DNA from: Methylobacteriaceae bacterium
GTDB lineage: Bacteria; Pseudomonadota; Alphaproteobacteria; Rhizobiales; Beijerinckiaceae
NCBI GenBank assembly: GCA_947444195.1
Contig: CANEZL010000020.1
Span: 1 to 64,000 of the forward strand
DNA: 64,000 nt
Reading direction: 5' to 3'
The notes beneath the pieces are model-generated. The model saw only the letters and a list, made by a program, of their open reading frames with translations. It was not told where the DNA came from and did not search any database. Below, piece after piece: positions 53,350 to 63,312 of this stretch. Position 1 is the stretch's first letter; every line of letters begins with the position of its first letter. Made by a program: the position numbers and the translations under genes.

Positions 53350-53835
53350 TCAGTCGGTGGCGTCGTCGGGATCGGCCGGGAAGGGCCGCGCGAGCAGATC
53401 CTCGCGGGTGTACGGGCACTCTGTCGGGAAGGTCTTGAGGGGCAGGCCCGTCTCGCTCGCGGCCTCGAGCCGGGCCCCTCGATACGCCCGCTCGAGCGCT
53501 TCCCCGAGACGGGCCTTGAGCCCCGGATTGTCCGCGAGCACATCCGCCCCGTTGTTCCGGTGGACGCGGATCGAGATGGCCCAGCCGCGCGTCCGGCGCT
53601 CCGGCTGATGATCCCATTTCAGCATGTGCAGCAGGATCACGCGCCACGCGCTCGTGAGGCTGTTGAACTCGCTGCGGCCCAAGCTCTCGATCTCCTCGGC
53701 GAGGTTCCCGAGGTCGAGGCCCGCGAGGTCGCCCGCCCGCAGGCGCGCGCCCTGCTCCTGGGTCCAGGTGTAGAAATCGACCTCGTAGGCGGTCCCGGCC
53801 GGGTCCGGGCGGGCCGCCGCCTTCGCAGCGCTCAT
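53350..53835 (-). CDS. DUF29-family protein inside the his operon
   Basis: 161-residue soluble helical protein of the DUF29 family. The opening segment YEVDFYTWTQEQGARLRAGD and the helix LDLGNLAEEIESLGRSE are the family's most conserved parts, followed by LLHMLKWDHQPE. Function is unknown; the family is expanded in cyanobacteria and methylobacteria. It separates hisA from hisF, an unusual place that suggests insertion into the operon. ATG 53835 is the last of three 17-base repeats, each containing ATGAGC; only the outermost has a strong GGAGG six bases ahead. Confidence 0.88.
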   Translation of the reverse strand: MSAAKAAARPDPAGTAYEVDFYTWTQEQGARLRAGDLAGLDLGNLAEEIESLGRSEFNSLTSAWRVILLHMLKWDHQPERRTRGWAISIRVHRNNGADVLADNPGLKARLGEALERAYRGARLEAASETGLPLKTFPTECPYTREDLLARPFPADPDDATD

Positions 53836-53880
53836 CGCGAGTTTCCGCTCATCGCGCGTTTCCGCTCATCGCGCGCCTCC
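53830..53880. repeat. Three tandem 17-bp repeats over the DUF29 start
   Basis: On the + strand the units are gctcatcgcgagtttcc, gctcatcgcgcgtttcc and gctcatcgcgcgcctcc, at 53830-53846, 53847-53863 and 53864-53880. Each brings an ATGAGC on the minus strand. Confidence 0.9.
53832..53869 (-). CDS. Two overlapping 6-codon mini-ORFs leading into DUF29
   Basis: From ATG 53869 the minus strand reads M-S-G-N-A-R-stop, the stop overlapping ATG 53852 as ATGA. That ORF reads M-S-G-N-S-R-stop and its stop overlaps ATG 53835 of DUF29. GGAGG is six bases before the first ATG only. Ribosomes may therefore reach DUF29 by serial reinitiation. Whether the peptides accumulate is unknown; they are probably only a relay. 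Confidence 0.45.
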
Positions 53881-53903
53881 TGACCCCATCTCCGGAGAGC
53901 CTA

Positions 53904-54647
53904 TCACGCCCCGGCCCGGCGCGCCTCCGCGATGGCGCGGAGCGCCGCGCGCGGGTCGATGCGCCCGTCGTAGAGGGCGCGGCCGGTGATGGCCCCGGCG
54001 ATCAGGGCGCAATCGGGCTGGAGCAGGCGGTGCACGTCCTCGATGGAGGCGAGGCCCCCGGAGGCGATGACGGGGATCTCCACGGCCTCGGCGAGCGCCA
54101 GGGTCATCTCCACGTTGAGCCCCTTCAGGATGCCGTCGCGGGCGATGTCGGTGTAGATGATCGCGGCGACCCCGGCATCCTCGAAGCGGCGTCCGAGCTC
54201 CTCGGCGGTCATGCTGGAGGTCTGGGCCCAGCCCTCCACGGCGACGCGCCCGTCCTTGGCGTCGATGCCCACCGCGATCCTGCCCGGATGGAGCCGGGCG
54301 GCCTCGCGCACGAAGGCGGGGTCGCGCACCGCGGCGGTGCCGATGATGACGCGGGCGACGCCCTTGGCGAGCCAGGCCTCCAGGGTCTTCATGTCCCGCA
54401 CGCCGCCGCCGAGCTGCACCGGGATCGTGACGCGGGCGAGCACCGCGTCCACGGCCGCCGCGTTCATCGGCGCGCCGGCGAAGGCGCCGTCGAGATCGAC
54501 CACGTGCAGCCAGGGGAAGCCCTGCTCCTCGAAGATCGCCGCCTGCGCCGCCGGGTCGTCGTTGAACACGACGGCCTGCGCCATGTCCCCCTGCACGAGG
54601 CGGACGCAGTGCCCCTCCTTCAGATCGATGGCCGGGTAGAGGATCAC
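53904..54647 (-). CDS. hisA: ProFAR isomerase HisA
   Basis: 247-residue TIM barrel performing the Amadori rearrangement of ProFAR to [23 protein letters not shown] contains the catalytic Asp8, [16 protein letters not shown] the first phosphate site, and [13 protein letters not shown] the second catalytic Asp. The start is GTG 54647 following GGACAGATTCTCCC. Part of the minus-strand his operon with hisH upstream; the gap is 37 bases. Confidence 0.96.
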   Translation of the reverse strand: MILYPAIDLKEGHCVRLVQGDMAQAVVFNDDPAAQAAIFEEQGFPWLHVVDLDGAFAGAPMNAAAVDAVLARVTIPVQLGGGVRDMKTLEAWLAKGVARVIIGTAAVRDPAFVREAARLHPGRIAVGIDAKDGRVAVEGWAQTSSMTAEELGRRFEDAGVAAIIYTDIARDGILKGLNVEMTLALAEAVEIPVIASGGLASIEDVHRLLQPDCALIAGAITGRALYDGRIDPRAALRAIAEARRAGA

Positions 54648-54684
54648 GGGAGAATCTGTCCTTCGGGGAGGCCGCCGGCCCGGG

Positions 54685-55341
54685 TCAGGGCCGCCAGCGG
54701 AGGAAGTTGGCGATGAGCGCGAGGCCGAGGCGCTGGCTCTTCTCGGGGTGGAACTGCGTGCCCGCGAGGTTGTCGCGGGCCACCATCGCGGTGACGGGGC
54801 CGCCGTAATCGGCGTGCGCCACCACCTCGCCCGGCCGGTCGGCGCGCAGGGCGTAGCTGTGCACGAAATAGGCGTGCAGGCCGCCCTCCCCCGTGGGGAT
54901 GCCGTCGAGCAGGGGGTGCGGCCGGTCCACGGACAGGGTGTTCCAGCCCATATGCGGGATCTTCAGGGCGGGGTCGGCCGGGCGGATCGGGCCGACATCG
55001 CCGGGGATCCAGCCGAGGCCCGCCGTGGTCTCGTACTCGAGGCCGCGGCTCCCCATGAGCTGCATGCCGACGCAGATGCCGAGGAAGGGCCGGCCCTTCT
55101 CCAGGGCGGCCCGCGCCATCGCCTCCACCATGCCGGGCACGGCATCGAGGCCGCGGCGGCAATCGGCGAAGGCGCCGACCCCCGGCAGCACCACCCGGTC
55201 GGCGGCGGCGACCGCCTCCGGATCGCCGGTGACCAGGATCCGCGTGTCGAGATCGGCCTCGCGGGCGGCCCGCTCGAACGCCTTGGCGGCCGAGTGCAGG
55301 TTGCCCGAGCCGTAATCGATGATCGCGACGCGCTCGCTCAC
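54685..55341 (-). CDS. hisH: Imidazole glycerol phosphate synthase subunit HisH
   Basis: 218-residue class I glutamine amidotransferase supplying ammonia to HisF. The nucleophile Cys is in [12 protein letters not shown] and the His-Glu pair in [10 protein letters not shown]. The start is the GTG at 55341, overlapping the DUF2628 gene stop as GTGA. The frame is open further upstream but that part belongs to the DUF2628 gene's shadow. Normal length. Confidence 0.95.
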   Translation of the reverse strand: MSERVAIIDYGSGNLHSAAKAFERAAREADLDTRILVTGDPEAVAAADRVVLPGVGAFADCRRGLDAVPGMVEAMARAALEKGRPFLGICVGMQLMGSRGLEYETTAGLGWIPGDVGPIRPADPALKIPHMGWNTLSVDRPHPLLDGIPTGEGGLHAYFVHSYALRADRPGEVVAHADYGGPVTAMVARDNLAGTQFHPEKSQRLGLALIANFLRWRP

Positions 55342-55820
55342 CGACCGCCCTCGTGCGTCGGGAACAGGCCGATCACCGGCTCGCGCTCGCGGGCGAAGGC
55401 CGGGCGCTGGGGGGCGGGGGCCAGGGTCTGCGGATCGAGCCAGCGGGCGATGGCCCGGGCCTCGGCCTCGGCCTCGCTGCCCGCGATCACCGCGTCGCGG
55501 GCGGGCCAGCCGCGGCGGGCGAGCGTCCAGCGGCGCAGGCTCGACGCTTCGAGGCCCACGAGCAGGCTCGCGAGCAGGGCGATGGCGAGGCCGGCGGCCG
55601 GCGCGAGGCCGAGGGCGGCCCCGGCCAGGACCAGGGCGGCGAGGCCGGCGGCGACGATCAGCGCGGCGAGCCAGAGCCGGTGGAAGAGGAACCAGAGCGC
55701 GGTGAAGGCGAAGGCGGTCCAGGAGAAGCCGTCCGCCACGACCTGCGCGCGGTCGAGCCCGTGGGCGAGGCCGGGCGTGGCCTCCGGGGGCAGGTGGAGG
55801 GTGTAGCTGCGCGTGCGCAT
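55338..55820 (-). CDS. DUF2628 small membrane protein in the his operon
   Basis: 160-residue protein matching DUF2628: start [14 protein letters not shown], the conserved [25 protein letters not shown] over the first helix and two further helices ([33 protein letters not shown]). The cytoplasmic tail mentions no known motif. The family sits between hisB and hisH in most Rhizobiales, where its role is unknown. ATG 55820; stop overlaps hisH. Confidence 0.9.
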   Translation of the reverse strand: MRTRSYTLHLPPEATPGLAHGLDRAQVVADGFSWTAFAFTALWFLFHRLWLAALIVAAGLAALVLAGAALGLAPAAGLAIALLASLLVGLEASSLRRWTLARRGWPARDAVIAGSEAEAEARAIARWLDPQTLAPAPQRPAFAREREPVIGLFPTHEGGR

Positions 55821-55837
55821 CGCGGGTGTGTCTCCCC

Positions 55838-56425
55838 TCAGAGCGAGCCCTTGGTGGAGGGCACGCGCCCCTCCTCGCGCGGATCGACGGCCACCGCCTT
55901 CCGCAAGGCGCGGGCCAGACCCTTGAAGCAGCTCTCGGCGATGTGGTGGGCGTTGTCGCCGTAGAAGGTCTCCACGTGCAGGGTGATCCCGGCATTCATG
56001 GCGAAGGCCTGGAACCACTCGCGCACCAGCTCGGTGTCGAACTGGCCGATCTTCTCCACCCGGAAGCTCGTGCGGAACACGAGGAAGGGCCGGCCCGAGA
56101 TGTCGATGCAGACCCGCGTCAGGGTCTCGTCCATGGGCAGGTGGATGTCGGCGTAGCGCGCGATGCCGCGCTTGTCGCCGAGCGCCCTGGCGAAGGCCTG
56201 GCCCAGGGCGATGCCGCAATCCTCGGCGGAGTGGTGCTGGTCCACGTGCAGGTCGCCGTCGACCTTGATCTCGAGATCGAACAGGCCGTGGCGGGCGAAC
56301 AGCTCCAGCATGTGGTCGAGGAAGCCGATGCCGGTGGCGATGCGCGCCTGCCCGGTCCCATCGAGGTCGATCGCGACGGAGACGTCGGTCTCCGCGGTCT
56401 TGCGGCTGATGCTGGCGTTGCGCAT
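55838..56425 (-). CDS. hisB: Imidazoleglycerol-phosphate dehydratase HisB
   Basis: 195-residue Mn-dependent dehydratase of step seven of histidine synthesis. The two HHxxE-type metal motifs are [14 protein letters not shown] near residue 64 and [19 protein letters not shown] near residue 160, with [14 protein letters not shown] earlier. It is the monofunctional form, lacking the HisN phosphatase domain. First gene of the minus-strand his operon from ATG 56425. Confidence 0.96.
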   Translation of the reverse strand: MRNASISRKTAETDVSVAIDLDGTGQARIATGIGFLDHMLELFARHGLFDLEIKVDGDLHVDQHHSAEDCGIALGQAFARALGDKRGIARYADIHLPMDETLTRVCIDISGRPFLVFRTSFRVEKIGQFDTELVREWFQAFAMNAGITLHVETFYGDNAHHIAESCFKGLARALRKAVAVDPREEGRVPSTKGSL

Positions 56426-56497
56426 GCCCGTCTTGCTTTATCGGTCCCGCGGAGCCGGCAGGCGCCGGTCCGGAAGTCTTGAGGTTCGCCTTCTAGA

Positions 56498-56530
56498 GCC
56501 CTGCCCGATCCGGTTGCAATCGGGCAGGGC
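56498..56530. terminator. Hairpin between mtnP and hisB
   Basis: Perfect 12-bp stem, gccctgcccgat (56498-56509) and atcgggcagggc (56519-56530), loop of nine. It lies downstream of mtnP on the minus strand and upstream of hisB, so it either terminates mtnP or forms part of the his leader. No T-run; tctaga follows. Confidence 0.5.
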
Positions 56531-56579
56531 CGCAGGGCTCGATTTTGCGCGCTCCCGGATCCGGGTTCCGCGGGACGCC

Positions 56580-57455
<876 letters not shown>

Positions 57456-57515
57456 CTGGTCGTCCTCATCGCTGCGCGCCGGTTCGCGCCGGGGCCCGGG
57501 GTCCGAGAACGCGAA

Positions 57516-57536
57516 ACGGGCCCGCGCGGGGCCCGT
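57516..57536 (-). terminator. Terminator of the petABC operon
   Basis: Stem acgggccc / gggcccgt (8 bp) with loop gcgcg, 32 bases past the petC stop. On the minus strand it is followed by ttcgcgttct, a modest T-run. Confidence 0.65.
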
Positions 57537-57567
57537 AACACATTCTCGCGCCGCGGCGAGAGCGGGG

Positions 57568-58464
57568 TCAGTAGGTCTTGTGCAGTTCCGGCTGGAGGCC
57601 GTGCACCTCGCCGCCGACCCGGGCCCAGATCTTCTTCTTCACGTAGTAGAGCAGGCCCGAGAGCACGATCAGGAACAGGATCACCCGGAAGCCGAGGGCC
57701 TTGCGGGCCATCATGTGCGGCTCGGCCGCCCAGGCCATGAAGGCGGAGACGTCCTTGGAGTACTGGTCCACCGTCTCCGGCACCACCGGGTTGCCCTTGG
57801 CGTCCTTCGGGTAGGTCACCTGCCCGTCGCTGATGGGCTTGGGCATCGCGATGATGTGGCCGGGGAAGTACTTGTTGTAGTGGCCCCCGTCCGGCACCTC
57901 GAAGCCCTTGGGCGGGTCCTCGTAGCCGACGAGCAGGGCGTGGATGTAGTCGACGCCCTGCTCCGAGTAGCCGACGAAGGGCATCGCGTCGAAGATGAAC
58001 CACGGGAAGCCGCGCTCGTAGGTGCGGGCCTTGGCCAGCACCGAGAAGTCCGGCGGCGCCTTGCCGCCGTTGGCCGCCGCCGCGGCCTGGTCGTTCGGGA
58101 AGGGCGGCGGGAACCGGTCGGCCGGCCGGCCCGGCCGGTCGAACATGTCGCCCGCGTCGTTCGGCCCGTCCTTCACCTGGTAGCTCGCGGCGAGCGCCTT
58201 GACCTGGGCGGCCGAGTAGCCGGGCCCGCCCGCCTCCGCGAGGTTGCGGAAGGAGACGAGGCGCATGGAGTGGCAGGCCGAGCAGACTTCCTTGTAGACC
58301 TGGAAGCCGCGCTGGAGCTGCGCCTGGTCGAAGCGGCCGAACACGCCCGCGTAGCTCCATTGCTGGCGCGGCGGGTTGGGGGCGTGGCCGTCCTCGGCGG
58401 AGGCCGGGGACAGGCCGATCAGGGCCGCGGCGAGGGCTGCGGCGATGAGGCTTTTGGCGCGCAT
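57568..58464 (-). CDS. petC: Cytochrome c1 of the bc1 complex
   Basis: 298-residue periplasm-facing heme protein of complex III. A signal peptide (SLIAAALAAALIGLSPASA) precedes the heme c site CSACH near residue 60, with the axial Met expected in the MPKPISDGQVTY region. A C-terminal helix (FRVILFLIVLSGLLYYV) anchors it, ending KKKIWARVGGE. I chose ATG 58464; the frame is open upstream as a shadow of petB. Encoded separately from cytochrome b, unlike the fused fbcH of Bradyrhizobium. Last gene of petABC. Confidence 0.95.
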   Translation of the reverse strand: MRAKSLIAAALAAALIGLSPASAEDGHAPNPPRQQWSYAGVFGRFDQAQLQRGFQVYKEVCSACHSMRLVSFRNLAEAGGPGYSAAQVKALAASYQVKDGPNDAGDMFDRPGRPADRFPPPFPNDQAAAAANGGKAPPDFSVLAKARTYERGFPWFIFDAMPFVGYSEQGVDYIHALLVGYEDPPKGFEVPDGGHYNKYFPGHIIAMPKPISDGQVTYPKDAKGNPVVPETVDQYSKDVSAFMAWAAEPHMMARKALGFRVILFLIVLSGLLYYVKKKIWARVGGEVHGLQPELHKTY

Positions 58465-58478
58465 CTGTCTCTCGTCCC

Positions 58479-59768
58479 TCAGCCCTTCGTGGTCGGAGCG
58501 GCGGCGGCGCCGACCGGCATGCCGGCCCCGCTCACCTGCTTGCCGGGTCCCGTCACGCTCTCCAGGATCGAGCCCGGGAGCTTGGTGGGCGTCTCGTAGA
58601 GGCCGCAGAGCGGCATCACGATCAGGAAGTGGGCGAAGTAGTAGGCCGTGCAGATCTGCGAGGCGACGACGTAGCCGCCCTCCGGAGGCTTGGCGCCGAG
58701 CCAGCCGAGCAGGAAGCAGACCGCCACGAACACCCAGAAGAACTGCCGGTAGATCGGCCGGTAGTTGGCCGAGCGCACCCGCGAGGTGTCGAGCCAGGGC
58801 GCGAAGGCCAGGATCACCACCGCCGAGAACATCAGGATGACGCCGCCGAGCTTGTCCGGCACCGCGCGCAGGATCGCGTAGAACGGCAGGAAGTACCATT
58901 CGGGCACGATGTGGGCCGGGGTCACGGCGGGGTTGGCCGGGACGTAGTTGTCGGCGTGGCCGAGGTAGTTCGGCTGATAGAACACGAACCACGCGAAGAG
59001 GATCATGAACACCACGGTGGCGAACACGTCCTTCACCGTCGCGTAGGGGGTGAAGGGCACCGCGTCCTTGGAGGACTTGATCGGGATGCCGGCGGGGTTG
59101 TTCTGACCCGTCACGTGCAGCGCCCAGACGTGGAGCACGACGACGCCGGCGATCATCCAGGGCAGCAGGAAGTGCAGGGAGAAGAAGCGGTTCACGGTGG
59201 GGTTGCCCACCGAGTAGCCGCCCCAGAGCAGGCTCTGGATGGTGTCGCCGACCACGGGGATCGCGGCGAGGATGTTGGTGATGACGGTGGCGCCCCAGAA
59301 GCTCATCTGGCCCCACGGCAGGGTGTAGCCGAGGAAGGCCGTGGCCATCATCAGGAGGTAGATGACGACGCCGAGGATGTAGAGCACCTCGCGCGGGGCC
59401 TTGTAGGACCCGTAGTAGAGCGCCCGGAAGATGTGCACGTAGACGGCCACGAAGAACATCGAGGCGCCGTTGGCGTGCATGTAGCGCAGGAGCCAGCCGT
59501 AGTTCACGTCGCGCATGATGTGCTCGACGGAGTCGAAGGCGCCCTTGGCCGAGGGCTCGTAGTGCATCGCCAGCCAGACGCCGGTGATGATCTGGATGCC
59601 CAGGAAGGCGGAGAGGATCGCCCCGAAGGTCCAGAAATAGTTGAGGTTGCGCGGCACCGGGTAGGCCACGAACGAGGAATGCACCAGGCCGACGAGCGGC
59701 AGGCGCGACTCGAACCACTTGGCGAGGCGGCTCTTCGGGACGTAGGCGTTGGAGGCGTGAGCGCTCAT
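58479..59768 (-). CDS. petB: Cytochrome b of the bc1 complex
   Basis: 429-residue eight-helix membrane protein carrying hemes bL and bH. Two pairs of His ligands lie in helices B and D ([43 protein letters not shown]). The Qo-site signature [14 protein letters not shown] is intact. Length is normal for a full cytochrome b (about 420 residues). ATG 59768 is 26 bases after the Rieske stop. Second gene of the operon. Confidence 0.97.
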   Translation of the reverse strand: MSAHASNAYVPKSRLAKWFESRLPLVGLVHSSFVAYPVPRNLNYFWTFGAILSAFLGIQIITGVWLAMHYEPSAKGAFDSVEHIMRDVNYGWLLRYMHANGASMFFVAVYVHIFRALYYGSYKAPREVLYILGVVIYLLMMATAFLGYTLPWGQMSFWGATVITNILAAIPVVGDTIQSLLWGGYSVGNPTVNRFFSLHFLLPWMIAGVVVLHVWALHVTGQNNPAGIPIKSSKDAVPFTPYATVKDVFATVVFMILFAWFVFYQPNYLGHADNYVPANPAVTPAHIVPEWYFLPFYAILRAVPDKLGGVILMFSAVVILAFAPWLDTSRVRSANYRPIYRQFFWVFVAVCFLLGWLGAKPPEGGYVVASQICTAYYFAHFLIVMPLCGLYETPTKLPGSILESVTGPGKQVSGAGMPVGAAAAPTTKG

Positions 59769-59794
59769 GGGGATTTCCTGCCCTCTTCTCGACG

Positions 59795-60370
59795 TCAGGC
59801 CGCGGCCTTGCCGCCCTCCTCGCCGATCCGGATCTTGGTATCGGACTGGAAGGCGTAGGGCGGGAGCGGCAGGTTGGTCGGGGCGGGGCCGCGGCGCACG
59901 CGGCCGACCGCGTCGAACTGGGACCCGTGGCAGGGGCAGGACCAGCCCTCGAAACTGCCCGAGTGCCCGATCGGCACGCAGCCGAGATGGGTGCAGTTGC
60001 CGTAGACCACGAGCCATTGCTGGTGGCCGTTCTTGACGCGGCTGTCGAAGGCCGCGGGGTCCGCGAGCTGGGAGACGGGCACCGCCTTCATGTCGGTGAC
60101 CTCCTTCTCCGTGAGCTTGCGCACGAAGATCAGCTTGCCGCGCCAGAACACGTTGATGATCTGGCCGTCCGAGATCGGCGCGAGGTCGACCTCGATCGGC
60201 GCGCCGGCCGCGACGGTGGCCGCGTCCGGGGACATGGATGCGACGAAGGGCCAGGCCACCGCGCCCGCGCCGACGGCGAGGCCCGCGCCGGTCGCGAGGA
60301 ACAGGAAGTCGCGGCGGGTCGCCTCGGGTGGGGCTGCGCCGGCGGGCGCGGCGGCACTCGTGTTCGCCAA
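59795..60370 (-). CDS. petA: Rieske iron-sulfur protein of the bc1 complex
   Basis: 191-residue subunit. The [2Fe-2S] site is CTHLGC and CPCHGSQFD around residues 127-150. A Tat-type signal anchor, [20 protein letters not shown], holds it in the membrane. The start is TTG 60370, six bases after GGAG. First gene of petABC; the promoter should lie in 60371-60560, where I could not assign boxes confidently. Confidence 0.96.
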   Translation of the reverse strand: MANTSAAAPAGAAPPEATRRDFLFLATGAGLAVGAGAVAWPFVASMSPDAATVAAGAPIEVDLAPISDGQIINVFWRGKLIFVRKLTEKEVTDMKAVPVSQLADPAAFDSRVKNGHQQWLVVYGNCTHLGCVPIGHSGSFEGWSCPCHGSQFDAVGRVRRGPAPTNLPLPPYAFQSDTKIRIGEEGGKAAA

Positions 60371-60562
60371 GATGGACTCCGAAAGCGTGCGAGTCGGGTC
60401 GGGACGGCGATGCCCGCCGCGGCCGGGCCGGGTGACCGGCCGGGCCGGACCAGAGCATCATCGTTCTAAACTGTGCAATGCGACCGGCCGTCGCCCGAAG
60501 TCAAGGCAGGCCCCCCGCCTTCCGTGACGGAAATTGCCGAGCTTCGATCCGCCGCGGGGGGC

Positions 60563-62647
60563 TCAGGCCGTCCGCCCGCGCCGCCCCTCCACGAGCCACA
60601 TGGCCAGCACCGCCGCCGCGAGGCCCGCGAGCGCCCACAGGCCCAGCGCCAGGGGGTAGACCTCGACCCCGCGGATGACCGCGCTGTCGCTCGGGCGGAA
60701 GCCGATCCAGTCGGCGCCCGCGAGGCGGCCCCCGCGCACGCTCTGGAGGCGCGGCACCTGGACGCCGCTGGCCTCGGCGAGGCGCCGCACCGAGCCGCCC
60801 GTGCCCTCCGCCACCGGCCGCAGGCGCTCGGTATCGCTGAACACGTCGGCGAGCTCGCGCGGATTGGTCGGGCCGACGCTGACGAAGGCGACGAGGCTGC
60901 CCGCGCGGAGCGTGTGGAGCCCGAGTTCCTCCGCCTCGAAGGTGGCGGTGAACAGGCCGGGCTCGGCGGGCGACAGGGTCAGGGTGCGCGCGCGCCCGGT
61001 GGGGCCGGTGACCGTGACGGGCTCGGAGGTCTCGGCCATGGTCTGGCGCTCGACCCGGACCTCGCGGCCGTGCCCGGTCATCTGCGCGCGCAGCGCCTCC
61101 TCTTCCAGCGCCGGCTCCTTCATCAGCCAGTGGGCGAGGCGGCGCAGCAGGTCGAGATAGGGCCCGCCCTCCTGGTAGCCCCGCGCCCAGAGCCAGGCAT
61201 GGTCGGACAGCAGCAGCGCCACCCGTCCCTTGTCCTCGCGCGTCAGCGCCAGGAGCGGCAGGTTGTCGGCCCCCGACAGGATCGGCTGGACCCCGGCCCG
61301 GGTCTGGGCGGAGACGATGCGCAGCCAGTCGCCCCAGGCCGGCGGCTTGTCCGCCTGCCAGCCGGGCAGCGCCCGGGTCACCGGGTGGCGCTGGCCGGTC
61401 GCCGTCGGCATCGCCTTGTAGGCGCGCTCCACCACGGCGCCGCTCGGGTCCCCCGGCAGGATGCCGGCGAGCCGGGTGCGCGCGAGGCTCGCCGGACCGG
61501 CGAATTCGGGACCGGCCGCGATGAGGAGCGCCCCGCCCTCCCGCACGTAGCGGACGATGTTGTCGAAATAGGCCTGCGGCAGCACGCTCTGGTTGGCGTA
61601 GCGGTCGAAGATGATCAGGTCGAAGTCCTTGATCTTCTGGACGAACAGCTCGCGCGTGGGGAAGGCGATCAGCGAGAGTTCCGAGATCGGCGTGCCGTCC
61701 TGCTTCTCCGGCGGGCGCAGGATGGTGAAGTGGACGAGGTCGACGTTGGCGTCGGACTTCAGGAGGTTGCGCCAGGTGCGCTCGCCCTGGTGCGGCTCGC
61801 CCGAGACGAGGAGCACGCGCAGCTTCTCGCGGATGCCCTCGATGGGCAGGATCGCGCGGTTGTTGACGGTGGTGAGTTCCCCCGGCAGCGGCTCCACCTC
61901 GATCTCGACCACGTTCGGGCCGCCGTGCTCGATCCGCGTGGTGAGCGGGAAGGGCCGGCCGGTGGGCACGGTGCGCCGGTCGATCTCCTCGCCGTCGCGG
62001 CGCACGGTGATCACCGCCGAGCCGGTGCCGCCGCGCTCCATCACCTCGGCGCGGATGGTCAGCTCCCGCCCGACGATGCCGAAGCGGGGGGCCTCCAGGA
62101 GCCTGATCTGGCGGTCGCGCTCGTCGGCATGCCCGGTGACGAGGACGTGGAGCGGCGCCTTCAGGCCGAGCGCCGCCATGGAGGCGGGGATGTCGTGGAC
62201 CACGCCGTCGGTGAGCATGACGACGCCGGCCAGCCGCTCCGGCGGCACGTCGGCGAGCGCCTGGCCGAGGGCGGTGAACAGCTTGGTGCCGTCGTCGCCC
62301 TCGCGGGAATCCGGCACGTCGATGAAGCGGGGCTCGATGCTGGTGAGCGCGCCGAAGCGGCGCTGCAGCTCGGCCCTGACCTGATCGGTCATCTGCGGCC
62401 GGTCGCCCAGGGCCTGCGAGCCGGAGCGGTCGACGACGATCGCGGCCACGTCCTTCACCGGCTCCCGGTCCTCGCGCACCAGGGCGGGGTTGGCGAGCGC
62501 TGCGAGCACCAGGGCGAGCACCAGCACCCGCAGCAGGCCGAGGCGCCCGCGGGCGAGGACGGCGAGGATGCCGAGGAGTGCGACCACGACACTGAGCCCG
62601 GCGAGCACCGGCCAGGGCAGGAGCGGCGTGAAGCTGAGGCTCAGCAT
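60563..62647 (-). CDS. Membrane protein with GATase-like/VWA region (DUF4159 operon partner)
   Basis: 694 residues. Two N-terminal helices (residues 7-55), a von Willebrand-like DxSGS segment (IVVDRSGSQALGD) near residue 75, a long beta-rich middle, and a class I GATase-like domain (DLIIFDRYANQSVLPQAYFDNIVRYVREGGALLIAAGPEF near 355-395, which lacks an obvious catalytic triad), with a C-terminal helix and RRGRTA tail. Such proteins accompany MoxR, DUF58 and DUF4159 genes in alphaproteobacteria, a set thought to act in envelope maintenance. ATG 62647. The upstream DUF4159 gene is partial at the window edge, and a DUF559 gene is wedged between. Confidence 0.85.
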   Translation of the reverse strand: MLSLSFTPLLPWPVLAGLSVVVALLGILAVLARGRLGLLRVLVLALVLAALANPALVREDREPVKDVAAIVVDRSGSQALGDRPQMTDQVRAELQRRFGALTSIEPRFIDVPDSREGDDGTKLFTALGQALADVPPERLAGVVMLTDGVVHDIPASMAALGLKAPLHVLVTGHADERDRQIRLLEAPRFGIVGRELTIRAEVMERGGTGSAVITVRRDGEEIDRRTVPTGRPFPLTTRIEHGGPNVVEIEVEPLPGELTTVNNRAILPIEGIREKLRVLLVSGEPHQGERTWRNLLKSDANVDLVHFTILRPPEKQDGTPISELSLIAFPTRELFVQKIKDFDLIIFDRYANQSVLPQAYFDNIVRYVREGGALLIAAGPEFAGPASLARTRLAGILPGDPSGAVVERAYKAMPTATGQRHPVTRALPGWQADKPPAWGDWLRIVSAQTRAGVQPILSGADNLPLLALTREDKGRVALLLSDHAWLWARGYQEGGPYLDLLRRLAHWLMKEPALEEEALRAQMTGHGREVRVERQTMAETSEPVTVTGPTGRARTLTLSPAEPGLFTATFEAEELGLHTLRAGSLVAFVSVGPTNPRELADVFSDTERLRPVAEGTGGSVRRLAEASGVQVPRLQSVRGGRLAGADWIGFRPSDSAVIRGVEVYPLALGLWALAGLAAAVLAMWLVEGRRGRTA

Positions 62648-63312
62648 AACAGCCCTCCTGTCCCTCCCCCCACCGATCTCGGGCCTGCCCGAGATCGGCT
62701 GAGCTCTGCCCAAGTCGGGCAGGCCCGACTTGGGTTGGGGGAGGGTGGCCCCTGCGTCAGCAGGGGTCGGGAGAGGGGTGCGACGGTGCCGGCATGAGCA
62801 TGGTTAGGGACGCCAACGCGACGTGCGTCGATGGCGGCTCCGACCTCTTCGAGAACGGCGCTGAGGTTGCCGAGAATCCGGTCATTCGGAAAGCGGAGGA
62901 CGGCGAAGCCCTGCCCCTGCAGCCACGCATCGCGCGCGGCGTCCCGGTTGCGGCGCGCTTCGGTCTCGTGTGGTGCACCGTCGAGTTCGACGACGAGGCG
63001 CGACGAGGCACAGAGGAAGTCGACGATGTAGGGTGTGATCGGAACCTGCCGCTTGAACTTGAGCCCACGGAAGCGTCCACCGCGAACCTGCTGCCAGAAC
63101 AAGGCTTCGGCATTCGGCATGGTGCGCCGCTGGCCGCGGGCGAAGGTGCGCAGATGAGGCGTGACGGCGTTGAGGCGGGTCGGCTCGGTGCCGAGCACCG
63201 TGCCTCCTCCGGAAGCGTCGCACCCCTCTCCCGACCCCCTTCGGGGGCCACCCTCCCCCGCAAAGGGGGGAGGGAGAGCGTCGGCGCTTCGGCGATCGTC
63301 CAGGCTCATCAT
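62641..63312 (-). CDS. DUF559 endonuclease-like gene inserted in the DUF4159 operon
   Basis: The 223-codon frame contains one recognisable domain in its middle (residues about 55-165): PHLRTFARGQRRTMPNAEAL, the FRGLKFKRQVPITPYIVDFLC core, VELDGAPHE with the catalytic-type Asp/Glu, and GFAVLRFPND. This is the DUF559/VSR-like nuclease fold, small proteins of unknown target. Both ends of the frame are translated repeats: the N-terminal 35 residues come from 63214-63278, the C-terminal 50 from 62652-62795. A likelier start is the GTG at 63198. The frame's ATG overlaps the DUF4159 stop and its TGA overlaps the next gene's start. Confidence 0.75.
   Translation of the reverse strand: MMSLDDRRSADALPPPFAGEGGPRRGSGEGCDASGGGTVLGTEPTRLNAVTPHLRTFARGQRRTMPNAEALFWQQVRGGRFRGLKFKRQVPITPYIVDFLCASSRLVVELDGAPHETEARRNRDAARDAWLQGQGFAVLRFPNDRILGNLSAVLEEVGAAIDARRVGVPNHAHAGTVAPLSRPLLTQGPPSPNPSRACPTWAELSRSRAGPRSVGGGTGGLLC
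62652..62795. repeat. Interspersed palindromic repeat, copy matching 44432-44565
   Basis: The sequence from ccctcctgtccctcccccca through gggttgggggagggtggcc to gagaggggtgcgacggtgcc parallels 44432-44565. The part 62737-62784 is an inverted match to 63217-63259 on the other side of the DUF559 gene. Confidence 0.8.
63214..63278. repeat. Inverted copy of the same repeat, upstream of DUF559
   Basis: gtcgcacccctctcccgacc at 63217 and ggccaccctccccc to 63259 are the reverse complement of the 62737-62784 block apart from a shorter centre. A cccccgcaaaggggggaggg tail completes the hairpin. Confidence 0.8.
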
